Shown here piece after piece: positions 8,560-15,476 of a DNA stretch of 15,971 bases. The position numbers and the translations under genes are program-made. The first letter of the stretch is position 1; each line of letters starts with the position of its first letter. This DNA comes from Methanobacteriaceae archaeon UBA349 (GTDB lineage Archaea; Methanobacteriota; Methanobacteria; Methanobacteriales; Methanobacteriaceae). The stretch is from NCBI GenBank assembly GCA_002509745.1, contig DAWK01000015.1, positions 1 through 15,971 on the forward strand, in the 5' to 3' direction. The notes under the pieces were generated by a model. It was not told the DNA's origin. It made no database searches and saw nothing but the letters and a program-made list of their open reading frames with translations.

Positions 8560-9915
8560 TTGATTAGTATTCCTGTCACAACTAAAAAAGTCTTCAAGCC
8601 CCTTAGGGAAGTTGAAGTGGACTATGAAATTGACCAAAGCAAGTGTAAAGTGTGTAAAGATAGGCCTTGTTTGAAATCTTGCCCGGTGGAAGCAGTACAT
8701 GAGATACCTCCAGATAAACACATTGAAATAGATGATAAATGTTTTGGATGTGTTTTATGCAGAGAAGCATGCCCTTATGATGCTATTAAGATGAAAACCA
8801 TCCTCTCAGAACCAATTAGAGAAAATATTCCTAATATTAACCCTAAACTTTGTAGAAGATGTGGTGCTTGTGTCGGTACTTGTAAGACCGGAGCTATTCA
8901 ATTAATTGCCTCTGGAACTGAGGAAGCTCACAGTGTTATTGATGAAGATAAATGCGTAAGATGCGGGTACTGCTCCAGAGTTTGCCCTACCGAGGCCATA
9001 AAATATGGTAAGATTTTACCTAGATCGGTCGTTGGTGGAAAAGCAATAGTAGTCAACCAAAAAGATTGTATTGGTTGTATGACTTGTACCAGAGTTTGTC
9101 CTTCCAAAGGAGCAATTAATGTAGGTAAAATAAGTAAACTACCATATATTGATCCTTCTTATTGTGCAAGATGTGAGGAATGTCTCGAAGTATGTCCTTC
9201 CACAGCTATTAAATATTCCTCCCGAAAAAGGGCCTATGAACAATTCTCTAAAATTAAAACTATGGAAATTGTATCTGAACTTCTTGAAAAAGAATCTGAA
9301 AAATTGGCCAAAGATGCAGGAAGAATTGATAATGTTTTAAACAAAATTTTAAGAGATGTTGGTTATCAAAATGAGGAAGATGAATTCTCAATTGACGTTA
9401 CTTCTATTATAAAAGAAAAGATTGAAGGTTTTGTTGATTCTGGTCTTGAAATGATTGATATTAAAGAAATTATTGAATTCACTTCTCCTAAACGTCAAAT
9501 AACGGTCATAGACGAGAATTGTATTGGTTGTGGTGCTTGTATGGATCAATGCCCTGTAAGGTGTATTGAACTGGAAATGCCCTCTCCAGTACATATTGGT
9601 TCAGAATGTGTTTATTGTGGTAAATGCAGTGCAATATGTCCCGTCTCAGCAGTTGAATTGAAAGAAGAGTATTTTGAAGCTGAAAATGATGAAATAATTC
9701 TTAAAAGGCGTAAGATAACTGGCCCTAGAAATGGGGAAGTTGAAGTAAATGATTCTATATGCCAAGCTTGCGGCGTTTGTGTTAATAATTGCCCCGTAGA
9801 TGCTCTAACACTTGAAAATGATAAAATTAGTGTTAATCAGGAAATCTGCATTGCCTGTGGTGAATGTCAGTCATTATGTCCTGTAAATTCAATTAAAGTT
9901 AGTGTGAAAGATTAA
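8560..9915 (+). CDS. ehaQ: EhaQ, polyferredoxin with ten [4Fe-4S] motifs
   Basis: This 451-residue protein has ten four-cysteine cluster motifs, first Cys at 29, 61, 98, 132, 170, 202, 321, 350, 401 and 430. The first has an extra residue ([14 protein letters not shown], CxxCxxxCxxxCP), and the third ends CK instead of CP. Residues 221-315 are a helical linker splitting them into six plus four. Ten clusters is the described EhaQ count. It would act as an electron wire or hub beside EhaP. The start is unclear: TTG at 8560 directly abuts AGGAG (8555-8559) with no spacer, and an in-frame TAG at 8554-8556 rules out anything upstream. A non-standard ATT at 8563 or 8569, or GTG about 20 codons in, are alternatives. 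Confidence 0.92.
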   Translation: MISIPVTTKKVFKPLREVEVDYEIDQSKCKVCKDRPCLKSCPVEAVHEIPPDKHIEIDDKCFGCVLCREACPYDAIKMKTILSEPIRENIPNINPKLCRRCGACVGTCKTGAIQLIASGTEEAHSVIDEDKCVRCGYCSRVCPTEAIKYGKILPRSVVGGKAIVVNQKDCIGCMTCTRVCPSKGAINVGKISKLPYIDPSYCARCEECLEVCPSTAIKYSSRKRAYEQFSKIKTMEIVSELLEKESEKLAKDAGRIDNVLNKILRDVGYQNEEDEFSIDVTSIIKEKIEGFVDSGLEMIDIKEIIEFTSPKRQITVIDENCIGCGACMDQCPVRCIELEMPSPVHIGSECVYCGKCSAICPVSAVELKEEYFEAENDEIILKRRKITGPRNGEVEVNDSICQACGVCVNNCPVDALTLENDKISVNQEICIACGECQSLCPVNSIKVSVKD

Positions 9916-9983
9916 TATTATTTAATGTTAATTGATTTAAAATCTTGAATTTTAAATTAACATTTTAATTGGATTACATTTAA

Positions 9984-9992
9984 CTTTATAAG
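9984..9992 (+). promoter_or_regulatory. Candidate TATA box upstream of ehaR
   Basis: CTTTATAAG at 9984-9992 is a good archaeal TATA-like string. A start of transcription some 25 bases on would leave a short leader holding the strong GGGAGGAGG ribosome binding site of ehaR. The 121-bp gap after ehaQ makes an internal promoter plausible. The surrounding AT-richness makes chance matches common. Confidence 0.35.
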
Positions 9993-10036
9993 AAATTTTA
10001 TAATTTTATTTACAATATTCCCTGGGAGGAGGCACT

Positions 10037-11071
10037 TTGCCAAAAAAAATATTTATTACTGATTGTGAAGGACCTTTGTCTGTTAATGACAATGCATTTG
10101 AATTAGCGGGCCATTTCATCCCTGATGGAGAAAAATTCTTCTCAGAAGTCAGCCATTATGATGATGTACTGGTAGAAGAAGTAAAAAGGCCAGGTTATAA
10201 TGCGGGTGACACTCTTAAATTGATTATTCCTTTTTTAAAAGCATATGGTGTGGATAACCAAAAAATCATTGATTTTTCTCGAGAAAATGTCATGATGGTT
10301 CCTGGTGCTACTGAAACCATGTCTTATGTTGAATCTACCATGCCTTCATTTATAGTAAGCACCAGTTATGGTCAGTATATTAATGCACTATGTGATTTAA
10401 CTGGATTCTCCTTTAAAAATACATATTTTACTCAAGCTGATCTGGATAAACATGTTCTTTCACCTACCGAAAAGCAAAGATTGATGGAAATCAAGGACCT
10501 AATAGTTAATGGTGCTGATTTTGAAACCATGGATAAAATCTTCTCTGAAGAGCTTCCCCAAATGGAAATTGGTAAAATACTGTGTGATGTAAAAACTGTG
10601 GGAGGAGAAGGGAAAAAACTGGCTGTTGAAGATATTTTAAAAAAGAATGATGCCTCCGCAGATAGTGTCATGTACGTTGGTGACAGCATTACTGATGTGG
10701 AGCCCTTAAAATTTGCAAAGGAAAATCATGGAGTTTCAGTTTCATTTAATGGTAATGAATATGCCATCAATGCTGCAGATATTGCTATAATATCCAAAAA
10801 TACCATGGCTACCTCCCTATTAATTGATCTACATTCTAAATTCAATAGCGAGTATGTAAGAAGATTCGTGGAAGGTTATGTCATAGATCCTCAACGAGCA
10901 TTGGCCAACTTCAGGGTAAGTTTCCAGCTTTTGGAACAATTTAAAGAAATATTTGGTTCAGATTTACCTATAATTGAATTAATTAATGATGAAAACCGGA
11001 AAGAACTCATCAAAAAAAGTTTAATATGTCGAAAAGAACTTAGAGGAGAATCTATTGGTGGATTAGGATAA
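10037..11071 (+). CDS. ehaR: EhaR, HAD-superfamily phosphatase-like protein
   Basis: This 344-residue soluble protein has HAD-fold landmarks: motif I FITDCEGPLS (6-15) with Asp9, motif II VSTS (107-110), a Lys at 193/194 before AVEDIL, and motif IV YVGDSITDVEPL (213-224) with Asp216 and Asp220. The second acidic residue of motif I is Glu11 where classic phosphatases have Asp, so hydrolytic activity is uncertain. Residues 225-344 extend past the core and are partly helical. A HAD-like gene after the two polyferredoxins corresponds to EhaR in the Methanothermobacter operon as I recall it. The substrate is unknown and no electron-transfer centre is present. The start TTG at 10037 follows a very strong GGGAGGAGG (10024-10032); no closer ATG exists. 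Confidence 0.8.
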   Translation: MPKKIFITDCEGPLSVNDNAFELAGHFIPDGEKFFSEVSHYDDVLVEEVKRPGYNAGDTLKLIIPFLKAYGVDNQKIIDFSRENVMMVPGATETMSYVESTMPSFIVSTSYGQYINALCDLTGFSFKNTYFTQADLDKHVLSPTEKQRLMEIKDLIVNGADFETMDKIFSEELPQMEIGKILCDVKTVGGEGKKLAVEDILKKNDASADSVMYVGDSITDVEPLKFAKENHGVSVSFNGNEYAINAADIAIISKNTMATSLLIDLHSKFNSEYVRRFVEGYVIDPQRALANFRVSFQLLEQFKEIFGSDLPIIELINDENRKELIKKSLICRKELRGESIGGLG

Positions 11072-11124
11072 TTTAATTCTGGAATAATAGTTTATTGAAT
11101 ATGGGATGCTTTGGAGATAAAATA

Positions 11125-12015
11125 ATGGAAATTAATGGAATAGAAATTGAGGATACTTACTGTGAGATTTTTGATGGGACTTGCGTAAGGGCCATTATAA
11201 CTGGGGATAATGATCAAATCATTGAAAGAGCTGCCTATGATGCAACTTCCACTCCAGGTGCAGTTATTGGAAGAGTTGAAGGTGGTTTAGAATCATTCAT
11301 TGATTCATCTAAAACTCCTGATGGTAGAAATGGTGCCATATTACAATTCTGGTTTGGATTAGATGATATGGAGAAATTTGAAGTAGAATTATCCTATAGA
11401 ATTCGCCAAGATATACTGGTAAAACCATTTACTTCTATGTTCAATGCCACTCCTGATGCCGATGGTTTCATAGGCATGATGAAACAAGTAGGCCATTGTG
11501 GTGATGGTTATGAATGGGAAGAAGAATTATATGGTCGTAATATGATTATAGTTCCTATTGCTATTCCTGACTTTAAAATTGAGAGTAAATTAGGATATAA
11601 AACAGGTTTCATGGGTGCCAATTTTTGGTACATGTGCCAGACCAGAGAAGCGGTAATTGAAGCAGGCCAAAGGGCATTGGAGGCCATTAAAGAAGTTGAA
11701 GGAATTATAACACCATTTGATATTTGTTCAGCGGCTTCTAAACCTGAAACTAATTATCCCTGGATTGGCCCTACAACTAATCACCCTTATTGTCCTTCAC
11801 TAAGGCCCAAACTCAAAGAACAGTCTTTAGTACCTGAAAATGCAAATTTCATTCCAGAAATAGTTATTAATGGGCTGGACATGGAAAGTGTAAAAAAAGC
11901 CATGAAAGTAGGTATTGAAGCGGCCTGTGAAGTAGATGGTGTTACTAAAATCTCTGCCGGCAATTATAATGGCCAATTAGGTAAATATAAACTTAATTTA
12001 AAAGATCTTTTTTAA
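11125..12015 (+). CDS. Formylmethanofuran:H4MPT formyltransferase paralogue (FTR-like, eha-linked)
   Basis: This 296-residue homologue of formylmethanofuran:tetrahydromethanopterin formyltransferase matches the family in length and both ends: [14 protein letters not shown] at the start, and [15 protein letters not shown] and [14 protein letters not shown] at the end. I chose ATG 11125 because it gives the exact family N-terminus with GGAGAT 6 bases upstream; an earlier in-frame TTG (11095) adds an odd 10 residues. The N-terminal half diverges: where true FTRs have TGFGTS-x-I-x-CPAEAGI, this protein has [13 protein letters not shown]. It is therefore probably a paralogue (FtrII type) and not the main enzyme. 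It may bind formylmethanofuran or a related pterin and sense or couple C1 flow to Eha (inference). It would be EhaS or EhaT in published lettering; I am not sure which. Confidence 0.88.
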   Translation: MEINGIEIEDTYCEIFDGTCVRAIITGDNDQIIERAAYDATSTPGAVIGRVEGGLESFIDSSKTPDGRNGAILQFWFGLDDMEKFEVELSYRIRQDILVKPFTSMFNATPDADGFIGMMKQVGHCGDGYEWEEELYGRNMIIVPIAIPDFKIESKLGYKTGFMGANFWYMCQTREAVIEAGQRALEAIKEVEGIITPFDICSAASKPETNYPWIGPTTNHPYCPSLRPKLKEQSLVPENANFIPEIVINGLDMESVKKAMKVGIEAACEVDGVTKISAGNYNGQLGKYKLNLKDLF

Positions 12016-12162
12016 TTTATCAATTTATATTTATTAAAAAGATCAATTTCATAAATCATTCATATTAAATCAATGTGTAAATTGAATCATAAATTAAATC
12101 AGTAAAATTATTAAAATAGATTAAATCTTTGTTTAACAAATTTAAACTATTAAAAGACAATT

Positions 12163-13185
12163 ATGACAAATAAAAACGATCAAATGGATATTATTGGCTT
12201 TGGAGCCCTTAATATGGACCAACTCCACCTGGTAGATAAAATTGCCGGTCCTGACGAAGAAAGCTTTATCCATGGATTCCAGGAGTCTTGTGGTGGTTCT
12301 GCTGCTAATACAATTATAGGGGCTTCACGTTTAGGCCTTAAAACAGGTTTTGTTGGTAAATTAGCTTCTGATGGTGAGGGAGATTTACTTCATCAAAATT
12401 TAATCCAGGAAGGTGTTGATGTAAATGGCCTTATTATCTCACCAAAAGGTAGAAGTGGCCGGGTCATGGGTTTTGTAGATAAAAAAGGTGACCGAGCACT
12501 ATATGTTGAGCCTGGAATTAATGATGAAATAAGCATTGATCAAATTGATATTGACTATGCATCTAAAACTAAAATTATTCATTTAAGTTCCTTTGTTGGT
12601 AATTCTTTTAAGGCCCAGGAAGATTTATTGTCCCAAATCCCAGATGAAGTCATAGTGAGCTTTGATCCCGGCAGAATCTATGCTGAAAAAGGATTTAATG
12701 CTTTAAAAAAGATTTTAAATCGAACTGATATTTTGCTAATTAATCAAGCAGAATTAAAGATAATGTTGGCCAGTGAAAATGATAAAACTGATTCTAACAT
12801 TAAATCTAATTTAAATAACTTTGATTTATTATCTAATCTTGATAAAGAGTCTAATGATAAATCTAATTTAATTAAATCATTTGACATTTTTACGGACCTA
12901 GGTATTGATACTATAGTGGTTAAAATGGGAGATAAAGGATCTTTTGCCTTTGATGGATCTCAAGAGGTTTTTGTGCCCTGTTTTGATGTGAAATGTATTG
13001 ATACTACTGGTGCTGGAGATTCATTTAATGCTGGCTTTTTATATGCTCAAATTAATGATTTTTCACTGGAAAAATCATGTGAATTTGGAAATTTGGTGGC
13101 CTCAAAATGTGTGGAGTGTACCGGAGCTACTTATGGCCTGCCCTCAATTTCTAACATTGACCTAGAAAAATATGAAAAGAATTAA
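12163..13185 (+). CDS. PfkB/ribokinase-family sugar or nucleoside kinase
   Basis: This 340-residue PfkB-family kinase has the N-terminal signature GGSAANTIIGASRLG (44-58) with Gly pair 44-45, followed by FVGKLASDGEGD, and the C-terminal signature DTTGAGDSFNAGF (280-292) with the catalytic Asp286 and the anion-hole GAG. The substrate cannot be told. Residues about 205-240 are a Ser/Asn/Lys/Asp-rich low-complexity insert between the LLINQAELKIML segment and the VVKMGDKG strand. Neither the ATG at 12163 nor the in-frame ATG at 12184 has a visible ribosome binding site; the later one (MDIIGFGALN) looks more like a family start, so the first 7 residues are doubtful. A gene of this kind follows the Eha genes in relatives, as I recall, but its role there is unknown. 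Confidence 0.85.
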   Translation: MTNKNDQMDIIGFGALNMDQLHLVDKIAGPDEESFIHGFQESCGGSAANTIIGASRLGLKTGFVGKLASDGEGDLLHQNLIQEGVDVNGLIISPKGRSGRVMGFVDKKGDRALYVEPGINDEISIDQIDIDYASKTKIIHLSSFVGNSFKAQEDLLSQIPDEVIVSFDPGRIYAEKGFNALKKILNRTDILLINQAELKIMLASENDKTDSNIKSNLNNFDLLSNLDKESNDKSNLIKSFDIFTDLGIDTIVVKMGDKGSFAFDGSQEVFVPCFDVKCIDTTGAGDSFNAGFLYAQINDFSLEKSCEFGNLVASKCVECTGATYGLPSISNIDLEKYEKN

Positions 13186-13338
13186 TAAGTTAAAACTATG
13201 CATATTTAATTGAAACATTAATGAATTAAAATAATTTTGTTTAATCAAGAAGAATTCAATAAAGTTCATTTAAAATTGGATATTAATAAATAAAATTAAG
13301 TTAAATTATAATTAAATTATAATAGTTATCCCTTACAG

Positions 13339-13347
13339 TTATATATA
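13339..13347 (+). promoter_or_regulatory. Candidate TATA box before third polyferredoxin
   Basis: TTATATATA at 13339-13347 lies in the 195-bp spacer after the kinase gene. A start 22-27 bases on would give a leader of roughly 15-20 bases carrying the AGAGGT ribosome binding site (13375-13380). This is the longest gap within the cluster, and the spacing is good for a separate transcript of the polyferredoxin and CBS genes. Confidence 0.42.
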
Positions 13348-13386
13348 CAAAATATTTCGCAATTATTTTAGTCCAGAGGTTTGATT

Positions 13387-14151
13387 ATGGATATAAGTTT
13401 TAAAAAGAAAGTTGGAGACCTGCAAAAAGAGGTTGCCTTAAAATCAGCTGATTTAGAAGAATATGTTGAGGATTTTGAGGTTGAAATCGAGAAATGTTCT
13501 CTTTCAGATAAATTCATTAATATTTCTCCCCGATGTGTCCGCTGTAATCTATGTGCTCAAGAATGCCCGGTTGATGCAATTGAAATGGCTAATACCATAA
13601 AGCCTGCTAAAATACTTAATAATTGTGTTAAATGTGAAATATGTGCTCAAACCTGCCCAGTACGTTGTATTAATGTTTTAAAAACCACGGCTGCTGTTGA
13701 TGATCAAATCGACTATAGGCTGGAAAGCATTAATGTTCCTCATAGAGTTATTCGCATGAAAAATATTGAAGTATCACCTGAAAAGTGTACTTCCTGTGAG
13801 ACCTGCGTTAAATTATGCCCTACTCAAGCTATCACTGTAGAAAATGAGCTTCCGGCAGAGATAAACAAAAAATTGTGTGTGGGATGTGGCTCTTGTGCCA
13901 GTGTATGTCCACAACAGGCCATAAACCTGGAAAGGAAAATTGGACCTGTTATTGAAACCAAGGAATTACTAATTAATCAGGATACTTGTGTGGAATGTTT
14001 AATTTGTGAAGAAAATTGCCCTACAATGGCCATTAAATTAGAAGATGGCGAAGTTGTTCTTGATAAAGATAAATGTATATTATGTGATGTTTGCTCGACA
14101 AAATGTCCGGTAAACGCTTTAAAACTGGAGAGGATGGCCCATGAAAGTTAA
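13387..14151 (+). CDS. Polyferredoxin with six [4Fe-4S] motifs
   Basis: This 254-residue cytoplasmic iron-sulfur protein has six CxxCxxCxxxCP motifs, first Cys at 50, 80, 134, 164, 201 and 230 counted from the ATG at 13387. All ligands are present. It opens with about 45 charged residues (Lys/Glu-rich, likely helical), then clusters in a two-plus-four arrangement with a spacer at about 98-133. The ATG at 13387 is better placed than the in-frame TTG at 13381, given AGAGGT at 13375-13380. It differs from EhaP and EhaQ in length and linker position, so it is not a simple duplicate. It overlaps the CBS gene by 11 bp. It probably serves electron traffic around Eha or formylmethanofuran dehydrogenase; the partner is not shown by sequence. 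Confidence 0.9.
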   Translation: MDISFKKKVGDLQKEVALKSADLEEYVEDFEVEIEKCSLSDKFINISPRCVRCNLCAQECPVDAIEMANTIKPAKILNNCVKCEICAQTCPVRCINVLKTTAAVDDQIDYRLESINVPHRVIRMKNIEVSPEKCTSCETCVKLCPTQAITVENELPAEINKKLCVGCGSCASVCPQQAINLERKIGPVIETKELLINQDTCVECLICEENCPTMAIKLEDGEVVLDKDKCILCDVCSTKCPVNALKLERMAHES

Positions 14152-14776
14152 GGAGATTATGGACAAGGAATTTATTGATGTAGCCCCTAATCAAGGTTTG
14201 ATAGAAGTTTCTATTAAAATGGAAAAACATAAAAAGTTCACTACACCGGTGGTTGATAGTGAAAACCATTTAGTGGGATGGATTACATCACTGGATGTTA
14301 CGAGAGGATTAAGAGAAAATTTAAAAACTGTTTCGGATATTATGCATCCCAAAGATGATATTGTTCATGTCCATGAAAATGATCCTGCTCGATTGGCTGT
14401 TCTGGAGACTTCCCACCATAAATTAGTTAGTATACCCGTTATTGATGATAATGATGTAGTTATGGGTGTTGTAAGATCTTTTGATATCGTAGAAACTCTT
14501 TCTCAGCTTTATGAAATTAAGGTTTCCAAAATATTTGAGGCCATGGAACAGGAATTGAAAGGTGTTAGCTGGGACGAACTTATGGAAGCTTCTGCTATTG
14601 TTACTCGTCGTAGAACTGGTAAACGTATTAAACCTCAAGAATATGAAAAAAATATCAAAGATGCTACCTTTGGAGAAGCAATTTGGGCCACTGGTGGTTT
14701 AGAAAAATTCTTTGTTGGTTTAATTGCTATAGGGGAAATGGTTATTGCCCGTAAAGTTGCCAGGGCACGTAAATAG
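14141..14776 (+). CDS. CBS-domain-pair protein with distinct C-terminal region
   Basis: This 211-residue soluble protein has two CBS domains at about 1-57 (VKEIMDKEFIDVAPN ... TTPVVDSENHLVGWITSLDV) and about 62-118 (VSDIMHPKDDIVHVHEND ... LVSIPVIDDNDVVMGVVRS). Such pairs usually bind adenosine nucleotides or S-adenosylmethionine and report energy state. Residues 125-211 form a separate basic region (RRRTGKR, 157-162; ending ARKVARARK) that I cannot assign. It starts 11 bp inside the polyferredoxin gene with GGAGAGG upstream, so the two are translationally coupled. An adenylate-sensing partner for a low-potential electron carrier is an attractive idea, but it is inferred. It resembles what was annotated as an IMP-dehydrogenase-related protein in Methanothermobacter; no dehydrogenase domain is present. 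Confidence 0.85.
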   Translation: MKVKEIMDKEFIDVAPNQGLIEVSIKMEKHKKFTTPVVDSENHLVGWITSLDVTRGLRENLKTVSDIMHPKDDIVHVHENDPARLAVLETSHHKLVSIPVIDDNDVVMGVVRSFDIVETLSQLYEIKVSKIFEAMEQELKGVSWDELMEASAIVTRRRTGKRIKPQEYEKNIKDATFGEAIWATGGLEKFFVGLIAIGEMVIARKVARARK

Positions 14777-14780
14777 CTTA

Positions 14781-14860
14781 ATTTTTTCTATTTCTTATTT
14801 TTTCTATTTCTTATTTTTTCTATTTCTTATTTTTTCTATTTCTTATTTTTTCTATTTCTT
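14781..14860. repeat. Five perfect 16-bp tandem repeats (T-rich)
   Basis: The unit ATTTTTTCTATTTCTT is repeated five times without error at 14781, 14797, 14813, 14829 and 14845, and a sixth decayed copy begins at 14861. It starts 4 bases after the stop of the CBS gene. On the + strand it is nearly pure pyrimidine with a T6 run in every unit, so it gives five spaced oligo-T tracts, the type of signal at which archaeal RNA polymerase terminates. The copy number is likely to vary between strains by slippage. Confidence 0.95.
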
Positions 14861-14937
14861 ATTTTTTTTATTTAAAATCATTTTTGATTTGTTATTTTTT
14901 TATTTTTCTTTAGATTTTTATCAATTCTTTTTTTTTA
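14861..14937 (+). terminator. T-rich intrinsic termination region after the eha cluster
   Basis: Runs of eight T (14862-14869), seven T (near 14894) and nine T (near 14929) follow the tandem repeats. There is no strong hairpin; archaeal intrinsic termination needs mainly oligo-T in the non-template strand. Together with the repeats this should end transcripts coming from the CBS gene. Confidence 0.55.
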
Positions 14938-14979
14938 GAATAAAAATATAAAATTAAAAATTATTTTTTTAGATTTCTT

Positions 14980-15035
14980 TTTATTATCAGAATTTTATTC
15001 ATAAATATTTACAAAAAAATTTTCCTGATAATAAA
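14980..15035. repeat. 11-bp inverted repeat with 34-bp spacer
   Basis: TTTATTATCAG (14980-14990) is the exact inverse complement of CTGATAATAAA (15025-15035). The AT-rich spacer includes AATTTTA and AAAATTTT next to the arms, which could extend pairing with a bulge. It may be a transcript-end hairpin protecting the mRNA 3' end, or a protein site. No transposase or target duplication is nearby. Confidence 0.6.
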
Positions 15036-15130
15036 TACTTGAAAATTAATTATAAAACATCTAAAATATTTTTTTAGTAATTTTAACTAATCAAATAAAA
15101 TCAAAACATTGATAAAAAATTGATTTTAAT

Positions 15131-15267
15131 CATATATTCGTTATAGTCGAGTTTAGCGAACTTAGATGCTTGCTATTTGAGTCAAAATTGATGCTATTAA
15201 TGTATTCAAAACATTGGTATTTAATCAATGACATATAGATGCACTGGCCTATTTGGGCGGTTTTTTT
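15131..15267 (+). ncRNA. Candidate structured small RNA ending in hairpin plus T7
   Basis: This stretch is less AT-biased than its flanks and has no open reading frame of note. Possible pairings: TTCGTTA (15137-15143) with TAGCGAA (15154-15160, one G-U); ATTGAT (15187-15192) with ATCAAT (15224-15229), enclosing AATGT (15199-15203) with ACATT (15211-15215); and GCCT (15247-15250) with GGGC (15255-15258), followed by GG and seven T. CATTG (15212-15216) with CAATG (15226-15230) competes with the middle pairings. CATATATT at 15131-15138 could be a TATA box, in which case the RNA would start near 15160. No match to a known RNA family is recognised. Confidence 0.35.
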
Positions 15268-15470
15268 AGTTTTAAGAAATAAGATATGGAAAATATCATT
15301 AAATAAGAAACTAATATTAAGATTATTTAATTAATGGAACTAATGATGGGTAGTTTTTTATTTTTTCTCTTTTAAACTCTTTTTATTATCTTTTATTATT
15401 TTTTTTATTATTTTTTCTTTTCAAAATTTCCTATTATTTTAATGATTATTTACTCATTTTTTTACAAAGA
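15268..15470. other. AT-rich noncoding stretch, T-rich from about 15354
   Basis: No gene or clear element is seen. From about 15354 to 15422 the + strand is nearly all T with scattered A and C (runs of six to eight T), a further possible termination zone for the putative RNA upstream. Confidence 0.5.
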
Positions 15471-15476
15471 GTAAAC

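Noticed and set aside
9149..9594. Out-of-frame open frames on both strands within ehaQ
   Set aside because: They overlap the ten-cluster polyferredoxin frame and have no starts or motifs of their own.
91..9915. Ehb (energy-converting hydrogenase B) as the identity of the cluster
   Set aside because: Two separate polyferredoxins with six and ten cluster motifs, followed by HAD and FTR-like genes, match Eha; Ehb is known for a single larger polyferredoxin and different gene order.
14781..14860. CRISPR array
   Set aside because: The 16-bp units are directly abutting with no spacers and are low-complexity; no cas genes are near.
14745..14951. Open frame encoding a Phe/Tyr/Leu-rich 68-residue protein with internal repeats
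   Set aside because: It overlaps the end of the CBS gene out of frame, and its body is just the translation of the 16-bp T-rich tandem repeat and poly-T. No ribosome binding site.
14980..15035. Terminal inverted repeats of a miniature transposon
   Set aside because: The element would be only 56 bp, with no convincing target-site duplication and no related copy in the window.
15131..15267. tRNA or C/D-box RNA
   Set aside because: No cloverleaf arms or T-loop consensus, and no paired C (TGATGA) and D (CTGA) boxes in the right places.
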